64,000 nt of DNA from Caballeronia sp. dw_276. Lineage in GTDB: Bacteria; Pseudomonadota; Gammaproteobacteria; Burkholderiales; Burkholderiaceae. The position numbers were made by a program, and so were the translations under genes. Positions 56,212 to 64,000 of the stretch are shown piece after piece. Within the stretch, counting starts at the first letter, position 1, and every line of letters begins with the position of its first letter. The DNA lies in contig NZ_JAAVUV010000003.1 of assembly GCF_018449635.1 (NCBI RefSeq), forward strand, positions 434,001 to 498,000. The letters are read 5' to 3'. The notes under the pieces were generated by a model, which saw only the letters and a list, made by a program, of their open reading frames with translations, was not told where the DNA came from and did no database searches.

Positions 56212-56694
56212 GTGATCTTCAGCTTGAAAAACGGGCAGTTGGCGTCTGGCGTCGTGCTCCTGGCCACGCTCGCGGCGTGCACGATCACGCCGCCGCCCGG
56301 GGCGCTGGAAACGCCTAAACCCGCCGCAGCGGTTGCGGGCGCCACGCTCGATCAATACAAGGTGCGCGTGGCGCAGCATATCTTTGAGCGCAACCCGTCA
56401 CTGGTGCTCAAGGGCACGCCGCAAGCCATGCTGCGCTCGCTCGTCGTGGTCGCGTACACGGTGGACCGCAACGGGCGCGTGATTCGCTCGGCGGTGTATC
56501 GGACCAATGGCGACGACGAAGCCGAAGCCACCGCGCTCGCCTCGCTGCGCCGTTCTTCGCCGTTGCCTCCACCGCCTTCGCGCCTGCTCGATGGCAACGG
56601 TCATCTCGATCTCTTCGAAGGCTGGCTTTTCAACGATAACGGCCAGTTTCAGCTAAGAAGCGCGCATTCGCCGCAGGCAACGACTATCGATTGA
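56212..56694 (+). CDS. TonB C-terminal-like lipoprotein
   Basis: 160 residues from a GTG start. The signal ends with a lipobox ATLAAC at C23. The remainder (about residues 60-125) has a TonB C-terminal-like pattern (VVVAYTVDRNGRVIRSAVYR and then SLRRSSPLPPPP). Unlike TonB there is no long proline spacer or inner-membrane anchor, so it is a lipoprotein with a TonB-like fold. Partner and role unknown. There is no exbB/exbD nearby. Confidence 0.75.
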   Translation: MIFSLKNGQLASGVVLLATLAACTITPPPGALETPKPAAAVAGATLDQYKVRVAQHIFERNPSLVLKGTPQAMLRSLVVVAYTVDRNGRVIRSAVYRTNGDDEAEATALASLRRSSPLPPPPSRLLDGNGHLDLFEGWLFNDNGQFQLRSAHSPQATTID

Positions 56695-56727
56695 AGAAAC
56701 TTTCATTGCACTTCCAGAAACAGTTCC

Positions 56728-56757
56728 TTGCCCGCCGCCACGCACGGTCGTTATAAT
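56728..56757 (+). promoter_or_regulatory. Sigma-70 promoter upstream of the MHS transporter
   Basis: TTGCCC, 18-bp spacer and a perfect TATAAT, with transcription predicted near 56764, giving an approximately 200-base leader before the MFS gene start at 56965. Confidence 0.65.
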
Positions 56758-56964
56758 TTTCGATACCCATCCGTTACATCGTGACCGGCCATGCCGGTCA
56801 GGCCATCGCCGCCGCCCATCCAGCGTCGGTGCAATGCGCCCCGCCCGCTCGATACCGCGCCGCACCCGCGCGCCGTTCGACGTAGTCTGCCCGCCTCATT
56901 TGCCTTAATAAAATGCCCCGCAAGGCGTTCCGGAAACGCGTGCGATGGGCAAAACGGAGACGCC

Positions 56965-58272
56965 ATGTCGTCAGCTTCATCTTCACTGCCCGCATCGCCT
57001 GCAAGCGATGCCAAAATGAGCAGTTCCCGCGTCATCTTCGCGAGTTTTATCGGTACGGCGATCGAGTTTTACGACTTCTACGTCTACGCCACCGCCGCCG
57101 CGCTCGTGATCGGCCCCGTGTTTTTCCCGCACAGTTCGCCGGCCGCGCAGGCGTTGTCGGCGTTCGTCACGTTCGGGATCGCGTTTATCGCGCGGCCAAT
57201 CGGCTCATTCGTGTTCGGCCATTTCGGCGACAGGATCGGGCGGAAATCGACGCTGGTTGCGTCGCTCCTGGTGATGGGCGTTTCAACGACGCTGATCGGC
57301 TTTGTGCCGGGTTATGCGTCCATCGGCAGTCTGGCGCCCGTGCTGTTGTGCATCTTGCGCTTCGGGCAAGGCATTGGCCTTGGCGGCGAATGGGGCGGCG
57401 CCGCGCTGCTTGCGACCGAATATGCGCCGCAAAACAAGCGCGGCTGGTTCGGGATGTTCCCGCAACTGGGGCCGTCGGTGGGATTTCTGGCATCGAACGG
57501 ATTGTTCTTCGGCCTGGCGCTTTCCCTCACCGATGAACAATTCCGCAGCTGGGGCTGGCGCGTGCCGTTTATCGTCAGCGCGGTGCTGGTGGCGCTCGGA
57601 CTCTACGTGCGCCTGAAAATCTCGGAGACGCCGGCGTTTCGGGCGGCCATCGAGAAGCAAGAACGCGTGCGCGTGCCTGTTGCCACGCTGCTCAGCCGCT
57701 ATCTTGGCCCGACGCTGCTTGGCGCCATCGCGATGATCGTCTGCTACACGCTCTTCTACATCTCGACGGTTTTCTCGCTGTCATACGGCGTTTCCACGCT
57801 GCATTTCACGCGCGAAAAATTCCTGGGCCTGTTGTGCTTCGCGGTCATTTTCATGGCGATTGCCACTCCGCTCTCAGCACTCGCCAGCGATAAATTCGGC
57901 CGTCGCCCGGTGTTGATCGTCGGTTGTATCGCGGCGATCCTTTCCGGCTTCACGATGGCGCCGCTGCTCGGCAGCGGCAACACCTACGCGGTCGCGCTGT
58001 TTCTGACCATCGAGCTGTTTCTGATGGGCGTGACGTTCGCCCCGATGGGCGCACTGTTGCCAGAGCTGTTCCCGACCAACGTGCGCTACACCGGCGCGGG
58101 CGTGGCGTACAACCTGGGCGGGATTCTGGGTGCGTCGGTGGCGCCGTATATCGCGCAATTGCTCGCGAATCGCGGCGGCCTGTCCTGGGTCGGCGGCTAT
58201 GTTTCCGCAGCGGCGGCGATCAGTCTGATCGGCGTGCTGTGCATGCGGGAAACACGCGGGATCAAGCTTTAA
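56965..58272 (+). CDS. MHS-family MFS metabolite:H+ symporter
   Basis: 435 residues from the ATG at 56965 with GGAG upstream. It begins with the metabolite:H+ symporter signature ASFIGTAIEFYDFYVYATAA and has GHFGDRIGRK between TM2 and TM3 and RFGQGIGLGGEWGGA. About twelve helices. Family members (ShiA, KgtP, ProP-like) take up organic acids or osmolytes; which one is not resolved. It converges on opgC with 7 bp between stops. Confidence 0.92.
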   Translation: MSSASSSLPASPASDAKMSSSRVIFASFIGTAIEFYDFYVYATAAALVIGPVFFPHSSPAAQALSAFVTFGIAFIARPIGSFVFGHFGDRIGRKSTLVASLLVMGVSTTLIGFVPGYASIGSLAPVLLCILRFGQGIGLGGEWGGAALLATEYAPQNKRGWFGMFPQLGPSVGFLASNGLFFGLALSLTDEQFRSWGWRVPFIVSAVLVALGLYVRLKISETPAFRAAIEKQERVRVPVATLLSRYLGPTLLGAIAMIVCYTLFYISTVFSLSYGVSTLHFTREKFLGLLCFAVIFMAIATPLSALASDKFGRRPVLIVGCIAAILSGFTMAPLLGSGNTYAVALFLTIELFLMGVTFAPMGALLPELFPTNVRYTGAGVAYNLGGILGASVAPYIAQLLANRGGLSWVGGYVSAAAAISLIGVLCMRETRGIKL

Positions 58273-58279
58273 CCGCGCT

Positions 58280-59413
58280 TTATCGATCCCGCCGGTTGGC
58301 CGCATGCGCCGGCACGGCGGGATGCTTGGGTACGCGCGTGCGCTGCGCGGCCTTCCGGTCGCGCCAGAACGCGGCGAGCCAGATCAGGCTGCCGATGGCA
58401 ATGGCGTCGCCGGTCAGCCCCGCCATCCACTGATATGAGCCGAGCGATACGACGCGCAAGGCTGTATCGATAACCAGCGACATGCACGCGCCCGCGATAA
58501 AACACACGAGCCCCTGTTTGCCGACGTTCACCACGCTCGGCAAACTTTCCGCGGTTGATCGGATCCAGCCCGCGTGCACCGCCTGCGCGAACAACCACGC
58601 GACCACCACGAAGCTGACGATGCGCAGGGTCGCAAGGTTCTGCTTCATATATCCTGGCGGCGCCTGCGTCTCAAGGAAAAGCTTCGCGAACGCAAACGTC
58701 AGGAACACGACGATCGCGGCGCGCGTGAGCCAGCGCGCAGTTTTCGAATTGTGGAATTCGGCGCTGATCGGCTGAACGCGTGCAAGAATCCCCATCACGA
58801 ACATCAACTGCCATGCAAACGGGTTGAACGACCAGCCCTCGGCGTAGGCAGATGGCAGCCATTGCGCAAGCGATGACGCAAACAGCCACATGCCCAGACT
58901 GCCAAACAGCACGACCACAGGCTTTCTCTCGGCGAGCGGCACGACAAACGGCACGGCGAGCGCGAACATGGCGTACATCGGCAATACCGACGATAAATAC
59001 GGCTGATGCCGCAACGTGGCGATATCGAAGGAAAGGCTGAGCGGCCGGGCCAGGAATGCGGGCCATTCGGTGATCTGCAACATGGGGGTATCGATGCGCA
59101 GCCACATCAGCAATGCACCGCCGAGCAGCATCATCACCGCCGTAAAAAGATACGCGCGATAGATTTCCCAGCTGCGCTTCAGGAAACGCCGGAGTGCGGC
59201 TGAATGACTGCGATTCGCTTCGAGCGACGTATAGGCCGCAGCCGATGCATAGCCGCCAAGGAATACAAATACCTCGGCGGAATCGCAAAAGGCATAACTA
59301 TGAAGGGTGAAATGCGATAACACGCTTCCCGATATGTGATCCACGGCGATGATGAGCAGCACGAGTCCTCGAAAAAAATCGACTTCAAGGGAACGGCGAT
59401 TCGAGGAACTCAT
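58280..59413 (-). CDS. opgC: OpgC-type membrane acyltransferase
   Basis: 377 residues from the ATG at 59413, about ten membrane helices. The N-terminus RRSLEVDFFRGLVLLIIAVD followed by HIS is typical of OpgC/Acyltransferase_3 proteins, and the FVFLGGYASAAAY segment of this family is present. OpgC adds succinyl groups to osmoregulated periplasmic glucans in related bacteria. A TTG start 11 codons upstream is less likely. No opgGH genes are nearby. Confidence 0.88.
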   Translation of the reverse strand: MSSSNRRSLEVDFFRGLVLLIIAVDHISGSVLSHFTLHSYAFCDSAEVFVFLGGYASAAAYTSLEANRSHSAALRRFLKRSWEIYRAYLFTAVMMLLGGALLMWLRIDTPMLQITEWPAFLARPLSLSFDIATLRHQPYLSSVLPMYAMFALAVPFVVPLAERKPVVVLFGSLGMWLFASSLAQWLPSAYAEGWSFNPFAWQLMFVMGILARVQPISAEFHNSKTARWLTRAAIVVFLTFAFAKLFLETQAPPGYMKQNLATLRIVSFVVVAWLFAQAVHAGWIRSTAESLPSVVNVGKQGLVCFIAGACMSLVIDTALRVVSLGSYQWMAGLTGDAIAIGSLIWLAAFWRDRKAAQRTRVPKHPAVPAHAANRRDR

Positions 59414-60058
59414 GGATGCGACTCCGTGGATACAACGTGTCTGCAAGAACGCGAAGTGGTTATAAACAGCAATGAAAAATCAGTTCATGCGGCGAATTCG
59501 GGTTAGTACTGAATACCTTCTGGAAATTCCCGTCAGATCATTCACTTACAACAACAAATCAGCGGGGCTTGCTCTCGTCCGGACAATCGCAACTTGCGTA
59601 CCGGGATGCGCTGTCTATACTCGAACAAAGCTTGTACGCAAATGAGACTGGGATTGATGTGGCATCGCGTTCAGGGACTTGATCGCAAATCTGGGCGCAA
59701 TTGACGCCGTCATTGCGTTCGAAATGATTCACGAATCAGGAAAATTTCCGCGCTGCTTTGAATTAAGTACCACCGCCAACTCGCAGCTCCTCTAACACTA
59801 GTCGATAAATCTTTCATTCACCTGTGCGTTTGTTCAAACGTTTGCGCCTCGTACAAAAGGCTTCGATTAATCTTACTTTTTGATTACCAACTTCTCTCCG
59901 CTCTCGCCACCCCGACGAGAGTGTTTATGGGACGCAGGCTCATTGCCAGCGTCCCATTTTTCTTTGTGATCCGAATTGATATAACCCTTTTAAATCGACG
60001 ACACGCGCATCGATATAATCACCGCTTTGCCGACAGCCGGTCGCATGGCTCACCGCTT
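59414..60058 (+). other. 645-bp intergenic region between opgC and clc
   Basis: AT-richer DNA between divergent genes. No protein gene is convincing. The left part probably holds the opgC promoter. Around 59830-59860 a TTGTTC and TACAAA pair 16 bp apart could be a plus-strand promoter (both four of six). It is followed by two hairpins, the second a terminator (next entry). The 92 bp from that terminator to the clc ATG has no other strong signal. Confidence 0.5.
59901..59962 (+). terminator. Hairpin plus terminator upstream of clc (sRNA end or attenuator)
   Basis: Hairpin CTCTCG/CGAGAG (59901-59921) is followed by stem ATGGGACGC (59927-59935) and GCGTCCCAT (59949-59957), loop 13 bases, then a T-run. 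No gene ends here on the plus strand. It would terminate a short transcript begun in this gap (small RNA), or act as a leader attenuator for clc. Confidence 0.65.
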
Positions 60059-61429
60059 ATGAATCGCCTGCTCAGTTCCCTCCCCCGGCTGACCATCCGG
60101 CGCGCACGCAGCATCTGGTACCGATACGGCATTTTCTGGGTCGGCGCGATCGTGGTCGGGCTGGTCGCTGTGCTCTACGCGCGGCTGATCGACTGGGGTT
60201 ACAACAGCTTTCGCGCGCTCCAGCACGATCACGTCTGGTTGCCGCTTATCCTCACGCCGGCGGTCGCGGCGCTGTCCGTCTGGCTTACGCGCAAGTTTTT
60301 TCGCGGCTCCGAGGGCAGCGGCATTCCCCAGGTCATCGCGGTGTTGCACAGCCCGCCGGGACTTGGAACGCGGCTTTTATCGCCGGGAATCGTGATCGCG
60401 AAGATCGCCATCTCCTTTCTCGCGATACTCGGCGGCTTCACCATCGGCCGCGAAGGTCCGACCGTGCAAGTCGGCGCGGCGCTCATGTACAACCTTCGCC
60501 GCCTGTTCCCGCGATCGAACGCGCGCATTGAGCGGCAGCTCGTGCTGGCGGGCGCGGCGGCGGGGTTATCGGCGGCATTCAATACGCCGCTCGCCGGGAT
60601 CGTGTTTGCAATCGAAGAACTGACACGCAGCTTCGAAGCACGCACGAGCGGCGTGCTGATCACCGCGATCATCCTGGCGGGGATCGTCGCGCTCGGGCTG
60701 AACGGCAATTACACGTATTTCGGGACCATCGAGGTCGGCGCGCATTTTCCCAACCTGCTCGCGCTCGCCGTGGTGCTGACGGCCGTCGTGACAGGAATCG
60801 CGGGCGGCCTGTTCTGCTGGTTGCTGCTGAATACATCGAAGTGGATTCCCACGCGCCTGCGCGAATTACATGCATCGAAGCCCGTCGTTTTCGCCATGAT
60901 TTGCGGCCTGATTATCGCAATCGTCGGCCTCGTTTCAGGGGGAACGACATTCGGCAGCGGTTACGCCGAAGCGCGCGGATTGCTCGAAGGGCACGAACAG
61001 CTTTCGGTCTTTTATCCGCTGCTCAAGATGGTGTCGATGATCGGCTCGTATCTGCCCGGCATTCCAGGCGGCATCTTTGCGCCATCGCTATCGATCGGTG
61101 CGGGTTTTGGCAACGTGCTGCATATGGTCTTCGGCGACATGCAGTTGTCGATGCTCATCGCGCTCGGCATGGTCGGTTATCTCGCGGCCGTCACGCAGTC
61201 GCCGATCATGTCGTTCGTGATCGTCATGGAGATGATCAACGGCCACGCGCTCGTGATTTCACTCATGGCGACAGCGTTGATCGCGAGCCGGGTGTCGCGC
61301 TTTTTCGCGCCGCCGCTGTACGAGGCGCTGGCCCAGCGTTACATGACGCCGTTGCCCGCGCCGGTGCCAAAGGCATCGCCGGAAGTGCCCGAAGCTTCGG
61401 TCGAAGCAGAAGAGCCGGCGACCAAATAA
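60059..61429 (+). CDS. CLC-type chloride/proton antiporter
   Basis: 456 residues from the ATG at 60059; a long upstream extension is unlikely. CLC motifs are visible: GSGIPQ, GREGPTVQVGA with the gating glutamate, FAIEELTRSF with the internal proton glutamate, and GIFAPSLSIGAG. Both glutamates suggest an H+/Cl- exchanger and not a channel. The fluoride-specific CLC-F motif is absent. A structured terminator lies upstream. Confidence 0.93.
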   Translation: MNRLLSSLPRLTIRRARSIWYRYGIFWVGAIVVGLVAVLYARLIDWGYNSFRALQHDHVWLPLILTPAVAALSVWLTRKFFRGSEGSGIPQVIAVLHSPPGLGTRLLSPGIVIAKIAISFLAILGGFTIGREGPTVQVGAALMYNLRRLFPRSNARIERQLVLAGAAAGLSAAFNTPLAGIVFAIEELTRSFEARTSGVLITAIILAGIVALGLNGNYTYFGTIEVGAHFPNLLALAVVLTAVVTGIAGGLFCWLLLNTSKWIPTRLRELHASKPVVFAMICGLIIAIVGLVSGGTTFGSGYAEARGLLEGHEQLSVFYPLLKMVSMIGSYLPGIPGGIFAPSLSIGAGFGNVLHMVFGDMQLSMLIALGMVGYLAAVTQSPIMSFVIVMEMINGHALVISLMATALIASRVSRFFAPPLYEALAQRYMTPLPAPVPKASPEVPEASVEAEEPATK

Positions 61430-61432
61430 CGC

Positions 61433-61546
61433 TCAATAAACGTAAACCCGCGCCGCCGGCCTGTACGCATAAGAATGTGCCGGCACGACGATACAACCGC
61501 CCAGCAGCGTCGCCAGCAAGGTGATGATCAGGAGTTTCGTTTTCAT
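61433..61546 (-). CDS. Very small lipoprotein (37 residues)
   Basis: A minimal lipoprotein: MKTKLLIITLLATLLGGC is a complete signal with lipobox cysteine C18, followed by only 19 residues rich in tyrosine, arginine and valine. GGAG lies 8-9 bases before the start codon. It is 60 bp downstream of the YXWGXW gene on the same strand, suggesting one operon. It ends 3 bp after the clc stop on the opposite strand. Confidence 0.75.
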   Translation of the reverse strand: MKTKLLIITLLATLLGGCIVVPAHSYAYRPAARVYVY

Positions 61547-61606
61547 GTGGTGCTCCGGTATGTTGGGGCGGCGCGTGAACGCCGCCCAATGCGTCGGCGA
61601 CGAACC

Positions 61607-61912
61607 TCAGGCCCAATGCCCCGGCGCATAACGCCACGCGCCATGACGTGCGAACCAGTGCCCCGGCACCCAGTGATACCCCACGCGCTCGACTTGCCAA
61701 TGCCCCGGGTTCCACACGTACTGGCCGTGCTCCCAGCGCCAATGGCCCTGATCCCACACATATCCAACGCGCGCGGGTGGCGCGGCCTCCACGCGCACGG
61801 GCGGCGGGGCATTCGGAGCGACGATGATGACTTCAGCCGACGCGCTTCCCGCGACGGCCGCAACGCCGGCCATGACAATGGCCGCCTGGGCGATAAACAA
61901 ACGAATTTTCAT
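61607..61912 (-). CDS. YXWGXW/W-x-x-G-H-W repeat envelope protein
   Basis: 101 residues with a Sec signal (ends near ASA). The mature part has tandem tryptophan-rich units of the form YVWDQGHW, YVWNPGHW, YHWVPGHW and YAPGHW about 17 residues apart, as in YXWGXW repeat proteins of Burkholderia. Such proteins are short secreted proteins of unknown function. It precedes the small lipoprotein gene. Confidence 0.85.
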   Translation of the reverse strand: MKIRLFIAQAAIVMAGVAAVAGSASAEVIIVAPNAPPPVRVEAAPPARVGYVWDQGHWRWEHGQYVWNPGHWQVERVGYHWVPGHWFARHGAWRYAPGHWA

Positions 61913-62095
61913 GATCGGCCTCTTGAGTGGATCGCCGCACACACAATCTGCAGCGATACCCAATCAATGCGCGAAGCCATGATCCAGCCGACACCGCCCG
62001 TGTAACCGCGATGGCTAAACTGCAACGGAATATTGATGTAATTCGGCGTCGTCCATACGAGCACGGGCGCGCAAACGATAAACCTTAAAAACGCA

Positions 62096-62126
62096 AAAGC
62101 CGGAATCGACCTACGATTCCGGCTTT
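62096..62126 (-). terminator. Terminator of the minCDE operon
   Basis: AAAGCCGGAATCG and CGATTCCGGCTTT with a 5-base loop; on the minus strand followed by CTTTTGCGTTTTT. It lies 30 bp after the minE stop. Confidence 0.88.
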
Positions 62127-62156
62127 CTCATCAGCTTTCGAGTTACACGAGTTACG

Positions 62157-62411
62157 TCACGCCGATGGAATCTCGATCTTGACCTCGAGCACTTCGAGAT
62201 CGTCCTGACGTTCCAGGCTCACACGAATATCGTCGCTTGAGATCTTCACATACTTGGAAATCACGGCAACGAGTTCTCGTTGCAACGCCGGCAGATAATC
62301 AGCGGCCGGCTGGCCACCCGCGCGCTCGTGCGCGATGATCAACTGCAAGCGTTCCTTCGCGACCGAAGCGGACTTCTTTTTCTCGCCCAGCAAAAACGAA
62401 AGAATCGACAT
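62157..62411 (-). CDS. minE: Cell division topological specificity factor MinE
   Basis: 84 residues. The N-terminal membrane-binding helix ([14 protein letters not shown]) precedes the MinD-binding helix ([13 protein letters not shown]) and the dimer domain. It releases MinD from the membrane and drives Min oscillation. It follows minD by 9 bp. Confidence 0.96.
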   Translation of the reverse strand: MSILSFLLGEKKKSASVAKERLQLIIAHERAGGQPAADYLPALQRELVAVISKYVKISSDDIRVSLERQDDLEVLEVKIEIPSA

Positions 62412-62420
62412 TGCGTCCCC

Positions 62421-63236
62421 TTACTTGTTGCCGAAGATGCGTTGCAACAGACCTGGCTTCTGATAATCGGTAAAGCGCAGGGACTTTTCCTCGCCGAGAA
62501 AGCGCGAAACGATGTCCTTGTATGCTTCAGCTACGTCAGTGCCATCGAGGTGCACGGCCGGCAAACCCTGGTTCGATGCATGCAGCACCGCTTCCGATTC
62601 CGGAATCACGCCGATCAGATCGATGCGCAGGATTTCCTGGATGTCGGTGAGCGACAGCATCTCGCCTTCGCTCACGCGCTTCGGGTTGTAACGCGTGATC
62701 AGCAAATGTTCCTTGACCGGCTCCTTGCCTTCTATAGCGCGCTTCGTCTTCGACGACAAAATGCCGAGGATTCGATCCGAGTCACGCACCGACGACACTT
62801 CCGGATTGGTCACGATCAGCGCTTCGTCGGCGAAATGCATGGCGAGCAACGCGCCCGATTCAATCCCCGCCGGCGAGTCGCAGACAATGTATTCGAAGTC
62901 CATCGCGATCAGGTCGTTGATGACCTTTTCCACGCCTTCCTGCGTCAGCGCGTCTTTATCGCGCGTCTGCGATGCCGGCAGGATGAACAAGTTCTCGCAC
63001 TTCTTGTCCTTGATCAGCGCCTGGTTCAGGTTCGCTTCGCCCTGGATCACGTTGATGAGGTCGTACACCACGCGGCGTTCGCAGCCCATGATGAGATCGA
63101 GATTGCGCAGGCCGACGTCGAAGTCGATCACGGCCGTCTTATGCCCGCGCAATGCGAGGGCCGATGCGAAGCTCGCGCTGGTGGTCGTCTTGCCGACGCC
63201 GCCCTTGCCCGAAGTCACCACAATGATTTTTGCCAT
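62421..63236 (-). CDS. minD: Septum-site determining ATPase MinD
   Basis: 271 residues. Deviant Walker A motif SGKGGVGKTTT with K11 and K16, DSPAGIESGA switch region, and the amphipathic C-terminal membrane helix (KPGLLQRIFG). It recruits MinC to the membrane to block polar division. It lies between minC and minE. Confidence 0.97.
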   Translation of the reverse strand: MAKIIVVTSGKGGVGKTTTSASFASALALRGHKTAVIDFDVGLRNLDLIMGCERRVVYDLINVIQGEANLNQALIKDKKCENLFILPASQTRDKDALTQEGVEKVINDLIAMDFEYIVCDSPAGIESGALLAMHFADEALIVTNPEVSSVRDSDRILGILSSKTKRAIEGKEPVKEHLLITRYNPKRVSEGEMLSLTDIQEILRIDLIGVIPESEAVLHASNQGLPAVHLDGTDVAEAYKDIVSRFLGEEKSLRFTDYQKPGLLQRIFGNK

Positions 63237-63332
63237 TCCTGTACCTTGTGTTCGTCAATTAAATCCGCTGGCGTTCTGTCCGAGAGCGCGCCGTCCCCAT
63301 CGGGCGCGCCTGGCTGATTCCTATCAGGCCAA

Positions 63333-64000
63333 TCAGGTCAGCCGCAGCGGTTCGATCATCAATTTTTCTTCGTCGAGCCAGATCTGCACCGGCTTGCCCA
63401 GGACGTCGGGGCCGAGCGGTGTTTCCGTCGTCCTGTAAATCCCGGCGATGGAAATCAGTTCCGGTTCAAGACACGTGCAGAAAATGCGCGCGTCGAGATT
63501 GCCGTGGACGCCCGCGAGCGCCCGGCCGCGCAACGGCGCATAAATATGAATGTTGCCTTCCGCGATCACTTCCGCGCCGTAGCTCACGAGCCCGAGCACG
63601 ACGAGATCGCCCTTCGCATACACCTGCTGCCCCGAACGCAACGGCCGGTCGATGATCGTGGTCTTCGGCACCGGCGCGCTCGGCGGCGGCGCTTGCGCCA
63701 CTGCAGCTTCGATCACGGCGACGGCCTCGGTGTTCTCGACGTTGGCATCGACCGATGGCTTGGGTGCGCCGCGCCGGTCGCGCGCTTCGAGCAGCGGCAA
63801 CGCGCCCTCAGCGGCCCAGGTCTGTTCCGGCAGCGCGACCACGCCGACAGGACGCATGCGCACGCTGTCGAGCAACGCCGCGAGCTCGCTCACCGATATA
63901 CGTTCGCCTGCGTCAAGCTTGCGCACGTCGATGGCGACGGTATCGTTGGCGAAAAACTCGGGAGTCGCTTCGAAGCGCCGCGTGAGTTCCGTGCGCAGCG
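63333..64000 (-). CDS. minC: Septum-site inhibitor MinC, C-terminal part (5' end outside window)
   Basis: The frame is open to the right edge, so the true start is beyond 64000. Visible are part of the N-terminal FtsZ-inhibiting domain (ending in [27 protein letters not shown]), a proline/alanine-rich linker, and the C-terminal beta-helical MinD-binding domain with [17 protein letters not shown] and [16 protein letters not shown]. It is first in minCDE, 96 bp before minD. Confidence 0.95.
   Translation of the reverse strand, partial: LRTELTRRFEATPEFFANDTVAIDVRKLDAGERISVSELAALLDSVRMRPVGVVALPEQTWAAEGALPLLEARDRRGAPKPSVDANVENTEAVAVIEAAVAQAPPPSAPVPKTTIIDRPLRSGQQVYAKGDLVVLGLVSYGAEVIAEGNIHIYAPLRGRALAGVHGNLDARIFCTCLEPELISIAGIYRTTETPLGPDVLGKPVQIWLDEEKLMIEPLRLT

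Noticed and set aside
59414..60058. Fluoride riboswitch upstream of clc
   Set aside because: The clc product is of the chloride/proton type with GREGP, and no fluoride riboswitch core was seen.

Overview
This 64 kb window reads as a main-chromosome segment of a Burkholderiaceae betaproteobacterium, most like Caballeronia or Paraburkholderia. Signs of this are the high GC content, the order spoT-rpoZ-gmk-yicC facing rph-rdgB-hemW, a Burkholderia-type trimeric porin, an OpgC-type glucan-modification protein, and minCDE together with many housekeeping genes. There is no integrase, transposase, plasmid replication gene or CRISPR array. The assignment rests on protein character and gene order, not on a search.

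Layout, left to right. 0-10 kb: the start of uppP, two small conserved genes, hemN, an RND efflux pair, a DUF4160/DUF2442 two-gene unit, an amidase and dsbB. 10-19 kb: a co-oriented purine catabolism and salvage block, xdhA-xdhB-xdhC, adenine/adenosine deaminase, NCS2 purine permease and guanine deaminase, followed by a small secreted protein and a strong bidirectional terminator. 19.9-27.2 kb: a tight seven-gene minus-strand operon for phosphonate biosynthesis. In transcription order it holds a CDP-alcohol phosphotransferase, a 2OG-Fe(II) oxygenase, an HpnL-like membrane protein, a nucleotidyltransferase, a PEP mutase fused to a nucleotidyltransferase, phosphonopyruvate decarboxylase and 2-aminoethylphosphonate transaminase.

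27-40 kb: a DUF4136 lipoprotein, pepN, fbp, tRNA-Thr, a ytcA-mdtN-mdtO-mdtP-like efflux operon, a poorly explained intergenic stretch with small open frames, an exported chorismate mutase, and a DEDDh exonuclease fused to a GIY-YIG domain. 40-47 kb: a small unknown gene behind a structured leader, a porin, greB, two tandem tRNA-Arg genes, a phage-type DUF2591 gene, spoT and rpoZ. 47-53 kb: gmk, yicC, rph, rdgB, hemW, an MFS exporter and tRNA-Ser. 53-64 kb: a brnTA toxin-antitoxin pair, an unusual SDR divergent from a LysR regulator, several small proteins, an MHS-type transporter, opgC, a CLC antiporter, two small envelope genes and minE-minD-minC (minC runs off the window).

How it fits together: the purine block would import purine bases and deaminate and oxidise them to urate. 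The phosphonate operon contains the full route from PEP to 2-aminoethylphosphonate plus two activation enzymes and an integral-membrane CDP-alcohol transferase, so its likely product is a phosphonolipid or another phosphonate-decorated envelope component. This is the most interesting system in the window. Secondary points of interest are an SDR lacking two of four catalytic-tetrad residues, candidate non-coding RNAs or leaders upstream of clc and near 40.2-41.1 kb, and several very small genes.
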